A DNA stretch of 22,224 nt from an uncultured Lachnospiraceae bacterium (GTDB lineage: Bacteria > Bacillota > Clostridia > Lachnospirales > Lachnospiraceae). Position 1 is the stretch's first letter. The number at the start of each line of letters is the position of its first letter. Location: the NCBI GenBank assembly GCA_937950565.1, contig CALFCS010000052.1, positions 1 to 22,224 of the forward strand, in the 5' to 3' direction. The notes beneath the pieces are model-generated. The model made no database searches. It was not told the origin of the DNA and worked only from the letters and a program-made list of their open reading frames with translations. Positions 17,391-22,224 of this stretch are shown in pieces. A program made the translations under genes and the position numbers.

Positions 17391-17433
17391 ATCACCTTTT
17401 TATCATTTTTTCATCACAAAATTATCACATTTT
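17390..17433 (+). promoter_or_regulatory. Four 11-bp direct repeats, probable OmpR/PhoB-type response-regulator operator
   Basis: Four consecutive 11-mers read TATCACCTTTT (17390), TATCATTTTTT (17401), CATCACAAAAT (17412) and TATCACATTTT (17423). The shared core is yATCAc at exact 11-bp phase, the arrangement bound by tandem OmpR/PhoB-family dimers. A weak -10 (TATCCT, 17439-17444) follows 5 bp later with no good -35 box, which fits activator-dependent transcription of the ABC operon starting at 17477. The regulator is not in the window. Confidence 0.55.
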
Positions 17434-17476
17434 TTCTTTATCCTAAGCAAAACAGATTGCGTGGAGGATACGATAT

Positions 17477-19375
17477 ATGAAGCTGAATAAGAAACTATTG
17501 AGGAAGAAGTCTTTTTGGATAACTTGTGTTGTGATTATCCTTGTTGCCGCCGCCGGTATATTTCTTTTGTCTGCCAGGCTTAGAATGGGGAGAGAAAAAG
17601 GGGTGATGGCAGAACCCCGGAGTGTGACCGTAGAAAAAGGAAATATTAGTAATACGGTTGAAGGGAGTGGTAATCTGGAAGTAGCTGAGACGGTAGGTAT
17701 TACAGCGCCTGCGGGCCTGGTGGTAGAAGAGATTGTGGTAGAAAGCGGAGATAAGGTGACTGCCGGCCAGACACTTGCGACATTGAAAAAGGCGTCGGTT
17801 ACATCCGCGCTTGTAGAGGTGGAAAGCAGCCTGGATTCTATTAGCAGTAAGCGGAAAAAGGGTGGACTTACCAGCCTTGAAAAGGAGGAACTAAGTGAGC
17901 AGCAGGAAGAGTTAGAAGCAGTACAGGGACAGCTTACTGCACTTAGGGAGAATCCGGTAATCGTAGCGGCAGTGGATGGAGTGATTGGAGATATTAATAT
18001 TACAGAGGGTTCAGAGATTGTGAGAGGGACATCCTCTGGAAATGTTTCTTCTTCTGACAGCTCATCGTCCGGGCAGGGGAATATAAGCCAAATGTCATAT
18101 CAAAAGATGTCTGGAAGTACAGCTTCTGAGGCTACAGGGCAGCTGTTGTTTTTGACGGCAAATATGGGAAGCACTACAACAACATTGCCTGCAAATGAGG
18201 CTAACGATGACGGTTCACAACTTACAGTAATTAAGGATTTTACGGAATTAACGATACAGGAACCGGCTACAGGGCAGATTCCACAGAAGGCAGTTACAGA
18301 GACGAATACATATACCGGGACAATCACGTGGAACTGTCAAGAGGAGACATTTCAGGCATCAACAGAATATACCGCTGAAATTGTGTTAACTGCAAAGACC
18401 GGATATCTGTTTTCAAAAGAAAGTCTGCCTGCATTGGAAAAGGCGACTTCTGAATTTGAAATAACTGTCTCCGGAAATGTCCTCAAAATAACTGCAAAAT
18501 ATGGAAGGACAACAGAGGTACAGCAGACACCGGATGATCAGATATCAAATAATCAGACATTTAATCATCAGGCGTCAGGAAATCAGGATGCAAATGTGGC
18601 CGGAACTCAGGGAAATGGAAACAGCAGAACTACAGGCGGCAGTATGTCAGGTGGAAGTCTTGCGGCTTCCTATGTATCCGGAGTAAATACAAGCGGGAAT
18701 TCTGTTTCTTCCGAATATTATAGTAATTATGAAGCGGTAGCATTTTCCATTGAGAAGCAGGAGAATGTGAAAGTATGTGTGAATGTGGATGAGTTAGACA
18801 TCTTGTCTGTAGAGGAAGGACAGACGGCAAAAGTAACGTTGGATGCATTGGAGGGAGAAGAATTTGAAGGTGCGATTACGAGTGTTGCAAATTCTGCGTC
18901 TGCAGGAAGCGGAAACACGAAGTATGCGGTTGAGATTGTGATTCCGATGAATGAAAATATGCGTATTGGCATGAGTGCGTCGGCTTCTATCCAGGTGAGT
19001 GATGCATCAGATGTACTTACGATTCCGATGACTGCATTGCAGCAGAGAGGAGAAGAGACTTTTGTATATACAAAGAAAGACTCTGAGGGAAATCTGTCCG
19101 GCGAGGTGACGGTTGAAACGGGCCTGTCAGATGGACAGAGTGTGGAAATTGTATCCGGACTGGAGGAAGGAGACGTTGTTTATTATATAAGAACAGGAGA
19201 CAGCAGTTCCAGCGAATCTTCATTTGGCGGAGGAATACCGGGCGGAGGCCAGATGCCGGGCGGTGGAGAAATGCCAGGTGGCGGAGAAATGCCGGGCGGT
19301 GGGAAAATGCCGGGCGACGGAGAAATGCCGGGTGATGGAAAGATGCCGGGTGGCGGAAGATCACCGCAGAATTGA
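17477..19375 (+). CDS. MacA/HlyD-like membrane-anchored adaptor of an ABC export system
   Basis: The ATG at 17477 follows GGAGG. The 632 residues comprise one N-terminal membrane segment (about 13-33) and the first half of a lipoyl/barrel-sandwich domain (about 50-110, IVVESGDKVTAGQTLATLK). A short coiled-coil hairpin (about 111-160) and the second lipoyl half (PVIVAAVDGVIGDINITEGS) follow. The protein is then interrupted by Ser-rich and Asn/Gln-rich linkers flanking a beta-rich segment (about 249-346; TGTITWN, YTAEIVLTAKTGYLF) that resembles Ig-like repeats of surface proteins. The adaptor beta-barrel resumes at about 419 (VNVDELDI to VVYYI). A tail of seven PGGGxM-type units ends the protein. 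In Gram-positive bacteria such adaptors work outside the membrane with a MacB-type permease and no outer-membrane channel. The downstream ATPase gene starts 19 nt after the stop codon. The exported substrate is unknown. Confidence 0.88.
   Translation: MKLNKKLLRKKSFWITCVVIILVAAAGIFLLSARLRMGREKGVMAEPRSVTVEKGNISNTVEGSGNLEVAETVGITAPAGLVVEEIVVESGDKVTAGQTLATLKKASVTSALVEVESSLDSISSKRKKGGLTSLEKEELSEQQEELEAVQGQLTALRENPVIVAAVDGVIGDINITEGSEIVRGTSSGNVSSSDSSSSGQGNISQMSYQKMSGSTASEATGQLLFLTANMGSTTTTLPANEANDDGSQLTVIKDFTELTIQEPATGQIPQKAVTETNTYTGTITWNCQEETFQASTEYTAEIVLTAKTGYLFSKESLPALEKATSEFEITVSGNVLKITAKYGRTTEVQQTPDDQISNNQTFNHQASGNQDANVAGTQGNGNSRTTGGSMSGGSLAASYVSGVNTSGNSVSSEYYSNYEAVAFSIEKQENVKVCVNVDELDILSVEEGQTAKVTLDALEGEEFEGAITSVANSASAGSGNTKYAVEIVIPMNENMRIGMSASASIQVSDASDVLTIPMTALQQRGEETFVYTKKDSEGNLSGEVTVETGLSDGQSVEIVSGLEEGDVVYYIRTGDSSSSESSFGGGIPGGGQMPGGGEMPGGGEMPGGGKMPGDGEMPGDGKMPGGGRSPQN
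19238..19363 (+). repeat. Seven 18-bp repeats encoding PGGGxM at the adaptor C-terminus
   Basis: Seven consecutive 18-nt units (19238-19255 to 19346-19363) encode PGGGQM, PGGGEM, PGGGEM, PGGGKM, PGDGEM, PGDGKM and PGGGRS. They form a flexible Gly/Pro tail. Copy number could vary in frame. Confidence 0.92.
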
Positions 19376-19394
19376 GAGAAGGAGGCTGTCTGAG

Positions 19395-20069
19395 ATGATT
19401 ATTTTTCAAGATGTATCGAAAGTATACCAGATGGGTGATGAGAAAGTACGGGCGCTTGACCATGCCAGTCTTCATATACGGCCGGGGGAATTTGTCAGTA
19501 TTATCGGGCCCTCCGGGAGTGGAAAGTCGACACTTATGAATATTATGGGATGTCTGGATGTGGCGGATGAAGGGCAGTATCTGCTGGATGGGCAGTCTAT
19601 AGAACACTATTCCGAAAAAGAACTTGCCAATATTCGGAATCGGAAGATTGGATTTGTTTTTCAAAGCTTTAACCTGATTGGAAATATGAGTGCGGAGGAA
19701 AATGTGGAGCTTCCTTTGATTTATCAGGGAACAGGAGCAAAGGAACGAAGAGAACGTACCAGGGAAGCGCTGGAAAAGGTCGGGATATATGAGAGGCGCA
19801 GCCATCGGCCGGCGCAGCTTTCCGGCGGCCAACAGCAGAGAGTGGCGATTGCCAGAGCCATGGTCACGGCTCCATCTTTATTTCTGGCGGACGAACCGAC
19901 CGGGAATCTGGACTCTGCCACTGGAATACAAATTATGGAACTTTTTCATGAGCTCCATGAACAGGGGAATACCATTGTGATTATTACACATGATGAATCT
20001 GTGGCAGCGCAGGCAGGGAGAAGGGTGCAAATAAAAGATGGGCATGTGATGGAGGTGGGAGTATGTTGA
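19395..20069 (+). CDS. MacB-like ABC transporter ATP-binding protein
   Basis: This is a 224-residue ATPase. I start it at the ATG at 19395, which has AAGGAGG (19379-19385) at good spacing and gives the normal family N-terminus [11 protein letters not shown]. The frame is open further upstream, but only over the adaptor's repeat tail. Visible motifs are Walker [10 protein letters not shown] (38-46), Q-loop Q90 (VFQSFN), signature LSGGQQQR (142-149), Walker B LFLADEP with E167, D-loop GNLDSA, and the H-loop in IITHD. This is the LolD/MacB subfamily that powers FtsX-type permeases with large external domains. The gene overlaps the permease gene by 7 nt, which points to translational coupling and a shared complex. 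Confidence 0.95.
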   Translation: MIIFQDVSKVYQMGDEKVRALDHASLHIRPGEFVSIIGPSGSGKSTLMNIMGCLDVADEGQYLLDGQSIEHYSEKELANIRNRKIGFVFQSFNLIGNMSAEENVELPLIYQGTGAKERRERTREALEKVGIYERRSHRPAQLSGGQQQRVAIARAMVTAPSLFLADEPTGNLDSATGIQIMELFHELHEQGNTIVIITHDESVAAQAGRRVQIKDGHVMEVGVC

Positions 20070-21235
20070 TTCAATCAATGAAAATGGCTGTAAAATCAAT
20101 TTGCTCCAACAAGCTGCGTTCCTTTCTGACTATGCTTGGAATTATTATCGGGGTTGTATCCCTTGTAGTGCTTGTATCTTTAGTAAATGGTGCGACGGGG
20201 TCAATTACGGATTCGATTAGTCAACTGGGTACGAATATGCTGAACGTAACGATCAGTGATGATTATAATAAGCCAATAAAGCTTTCGGAATTATCGGCGC
20301 TTATAGAGGGAACCAGTATGGAGGAAGCGGCGCCTTCTGTTCAAAGTAGTGTGACAGCCTCCGGTTCTTATGCAGAGGAAACTGTAAGTGTGACAGGGAC
20401 AACACCTTCTTACATGAATATACAGGGGCTGAAACTTGGGAGTGGAAGATTTCTTTTGAATCCGGATGTGGATAATCATAGTAATGTGGCTGTTATTAAT
20501 GCCGAGATGGCAGTAGATTTACTGGGGCGGCAAGATGTAACAGGAGAGATCGTGAAGCTGGATGGGAAAGAATTTCTTATTATTGGTGTGCTGGAGGAAG
20601 AGGATACACAGGCAAATGATATGGGAAACAGTTATGCGGCCTATATTCCATATACGGCTCTTGTACGTTTGACGGAAGGAGTCGGTCTGGATATTACTTC
20701 TTTTTGTGTGTCCGTAAGTGATGACAATATGGATATGGCGGAGACAGAACTCGAGGCAATCCTTTTGGAACGTTTCCGTGAAGATGAGGATGCATTCTCT
20801 ATCTTTAACCAGTCTGCTATTGCTGAAGCAATGGAAAGTGTAACCGGAACACTGTCCCTTTTGCTCGGAGGAATTGCAGGGATATCACTTTTAGTTGGCG
20901 GAATCGGTATTATGAATATCATGCTTGTATCCGTTACAGAGCGTACAAGGGAAATCGGTATTCGAAAAGCAATTGGTGCATCCAGGGGGACGATTATGAC
21001 ACAGTTTCTGATAGAGGCTTTGATGGTAAGCCTGACGGGATGTCTTTTGGGTATTATACTTTCCTGGCTTGTGATTTTGATTATTAATATAGCGGGAGAA
21101 GTGGAGTATGGATTATCAGTAGGAATTGTGATTTTGTCAATTCTGTTTTCAGCAGGAATCGGTGTGATATTCGGCATTTATCCGGCAAATAAGGCGGCGA
21201 AGAAAAAGCCGATAGAGGCGTTGCGGTTCCAATAG
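20063..21235 (+). CDS. MacB/FtsX-type ABC transporter permease
   Basis: This 390-residue permease starts at the ATG at 20063, inside the end of the ATPase gene, with GGAGGTGG at 20051-20058. The topology is typical of MacB: one N-terminal membrane helix (about 18-42, FLTMLGIIIGVVSLVVLVSL), a large external MacB periplasmic-core-like domain (about 45-260), then three helices (about 265-287, 315-345, 352-375). The family signature ERTREIGIRKAIGAS sits at about 293-307, and the protein ends PIEALRF as is usual. With the ATPase and the adaptor it forms a mechanotransmission-type exporter. Substrates of such systems include antimicrobial peptides, macrolides, lipoproteins and signalling peptides. 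None can be assigned here, and the sequence shows no damage. Confidence 0.94.
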   Translation: MLIQSMKMAVKSICSNKLRSFLTMLGIIIGVVSLVVLVSLVNGATGSITDSISQLGTNMLNVTISDDYNKPIKLSELSALIEGTSMEEAAPSVQSSVTASGSYAEETVSVTGTTPSYMNIQGLKLGSGRFLLNPDVDNHSNVAVINAEMAVDLLGRQDVTGEIVKLDGKEFLIIGVLEEEDTQANDMGNSYAAYIPYTALVRLTEGVGLDITSFCVSVSDDNMDMAETELEAILLERFREDEDAFSIFNQSAIAEAMESVTGTLSLLLGGIAGISLLVGGIGIMNIMLVSVTERTREIGIRKAIGASRGTIMTQFLIEALMVSLTGCLLGIILSWLVILIINIAGEVEYGLSVGIVILSILFSAGIGVIFGIYPANKAAKKKPIEALRFQ

Positions 21236-21250
21236 GATTATGAAAGACAT

Positions 21251-21323
21251 CAGGGCGGGCCAAAAGCTATGAACCATAAAGTGCTTGCACATAAGAGATT
21301 TTCTGGTTTGGTGGCCTGCCCTG
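21251..21323. terminator. Long-range hairpin downstream of the ABC operon, possible terminator
   Basis: CAGGGCGGGCCA (21251-21262) pairs with TGGCCTGCCCTG (21312-21323): 12 bp with one G-T pair. The loop is about 49 nt, with further pairing possible inside (AACCA with TGGTT, and GTGCTTGCAC). The following T tract is weak (CTCTTTATAAAATTT). It lies 16 nt after the permease stop and is the only candidate terminator for the operon. Confidence 0.45.
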
Positions 21324-21383
21324 GCATCACTCTTTATAAAATTTAAATGGACAAGTATAGATATATATGTTAATATCACTTTA

Positions 21384-21467
21384 CAGCCATTCGGCTGCTT
21401 AGAAGATTCATTTTAATGATCTGAAATTCTTTTATCAGTCCGCTGATAAAAAGGGGGCATATCGCCC
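21384..21467. other. Cluster of three small hairpins in the spacer before the Rpn-type gene
   Basis: CAGCC-ATTC-GGCTG (21384-21397), TTTTATCAG-TCCG-CTGATAAAA (21430-21451) and GGGC-ATATC-GCCC (21455-21467) follow one another within 84 nt. The middle one has a perfect 9-bp stem. Together with the long-range hairpin and a possible promoter they account for the 319-nt gap 21236-21554. I see no gene in that gap. Confidence 0.5.
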
Positions 21468-21508
21468 GAAAATTCAACTTTGTAGTAGTAAAATATAGCG
21501 GAAGGATG

Positions 21509-21537
21509 TTGTATGTTTCTGCATTTTTCCGTATAAT
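21509..21537 (+). promoter_or_regulatory. Possible sigma-A-type promoter before the Rpn-type gene
   Basis: TTGTAT (21509-21514) and a perfect TATAAT (21532-21537) are 17 bp apart. A start point about 7 nt downstream would fall within the AAAGGAGA ribosome binding site (about 21538-21546). If real, it would give a very short leader or a partly removed binding site. Confidence 0.38.
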
Positions 21538-21554
21538 GAAAGGAGAAAAGAAGC

Positions 21555-22224
21555 ATGGCAACAAAAAGAAAAGAATTAAAGGATTTGAATCTGTTAGACC
21601 GCTTTTTATTTGCAGAGGCGATGGAGGATCCGGTAATCGTACAGAATATACTGGAGATTATCCTCGGGAAGGAAATTGCTTTAAAATATCTGCCCCAGAC
21701 GGAGAAGGAGCAGAGAACCGCACCGTATAATCGGTTTGTGAAGCTGGATGTGTGGGCATGGGATTCAGAGGATGTCGTGTATGATACGGAAGTGCAGGCG
21801 GAGAATACGAAGAATCTTCCGAAGAGAAGCCGGCTGTATCAGGGCATGATAGATGTAAAGTTGCTGGAGCCGGGAGAGACAGACTTTAATAAGCTGAACC
21901 AGGTATATATCATTATGATCATGCCGTTTGATTTGTTTGGGAAAGGACTTTACCAATACACTTTTCAGATGACATGTGAAGAAGAACCGGGAATCAGACT
22001 TGGGGATGGAGCAGTCAGGATATTCCTGAATACGAATGGAGTCCGGAAAGAGAATGTTAATCCAGAGTTGATTGAACTTTTGCATTATATTGAGCATACG
22101 ACGGAGACGGTCAGTCGGGTCTGTACGAGCAGTCGGATTAAAGATATGCAGAAGCGTATAACAAAGATTAAATCCAGCGAAAAGGTGGGATTGAAATATA
22201 TGCAGGCATGGGAAGAAAAAGTGC
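21555..22224 (+). CDS. Rpn-family PD-(D/E)XK nuclease / putative transposase (3' end outside window)
   Basis: The ATG at 21555 follows AAAGGAGA, and the frame stays open to the right edge (223 codons). The N-terminus runs through KELKDLNLLDRFLFAEAMED, with nuclease-like motifs LDVWAWD (D65) and VYDTEVQ (E79, Q81). These fit a D...E-x-Q version of the PD-(D/E)XK site. RSRLYQGMIDVKLL and NQVYIIMIMPFDLFGKGLY are typical of the PDDEXK_2/Rpn group found in many copies in Lachnospiraceae genomes. Members cut DNA and promote RecA-independent recombination in Escherichia coli; some are annotated as transposases or anti-phage factors. I cannot say whether the gene is intact beyond the edge. It has no operon link to the ABC genes. 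Confidence 0.88.
   Translation, partial: MATKRKELKDLNLLDRFLFAEAMEDPVIVQNILEIILGKEIALKYLPQTEKEQRTAPYNRFVKLDVWAWDSEDVVYDTEVQAENTKNLPKRSRLYQGMIDVKLLEPGETDFNKLNQVYIIMIMPFDLFGKGLYQYTFQMTCEEEPGIRLGDGAVRIFLNTNGVRKENVNPELIELLHYIEHTTETVSRVCTSSRIKDMQKRITKIKSSEKVGLKYMQAWEEKV

Noticed and set aside
19224..19394. Upstream extension of the ATPase frame giving a 281-residue protein with repeated KCR-type hexapeptides
   Set aside because: It is the shifted reading of the adaptor's 18-bp repeats. The family N-terminus begins at the ATG at 19395, which has a strong ribosome binding site.
19017..19832. 271-codon reverse-strand open frame rich in Arg, Pro and His
   Set aside because: It is antisense to the adaptor tail and the ATPase, both clear genes. 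Its repetitive part is the complement of the PGGGxM repeats.

Overview
The window looks like part of a chromosome of a gut Gram-positive bacterium, most likely a Lachnospiraceae-type Clostridium relative. The basis is moderate GC, strong AGGAGG-type ribosome binding sites, surface proteins that end in one FIVAR-like helical module plus three S-layer-homology (SLH) repeats, a MacA-like adaptor with a Gly-Pro-Met tail, and a PD-(D/E)XK Rpn-type gene. The species cannot be named from sequence alone.

Region 1 (1-17307) is a row of five same-strand genes for very large secreted proteins, all ending in a triple SLH anchor. In order they are: the SLH tail of a truncated gene (1-399); a right-handed beta-helix protein with a PDZ-like module (499-5409); a GH141-like beta-helix protein (5809-9498); a GH95 alpha-L-fucosidase-type enzyme with its known catalytic residues intact (9748-13821); and a calcineurin-like metallophosphoesterase with two LamG-like modules (13912-17307). 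Hairpin terminators separate most of them, so they look like separately expressed members of one surface glycan-foraging locus. No sugar transporter or regulator lies inside the window. The SLH-coding ends of three genes are 486-nt cassettes of equal length with long identical stretches, which suggests recent gene conversion.

The gap at 5410-5808 holds a 121-nt relic of a second GH95 gene. Two separate pieces of the GH95 reading frame are joined in frame with 161 codons missing.

Region 2 (17342-21235) is a compact three-gene operon for a MacAB-like ABC export system: membrane-anchored adaptor, ATPase and FtsX/MacB-type permease. It is preceded by four 11-bp-phased TATCAC-like direct repeats, the layout expected of an OmpR/PhoB-family response-regulator operator. 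The adaptor carries an inserted beta-sandwich-like segment and a seven-unit MPGGG-type tail.

Region 3 (21236-22224) is a 319-nt hairpin-rich spacer followed by an Rpn/PD-(D/E)XK transposase-like nuclease gene that runs off the right edge.

No tRNA, rRNA, CRISPR array or insertion-sequence end was recognised.
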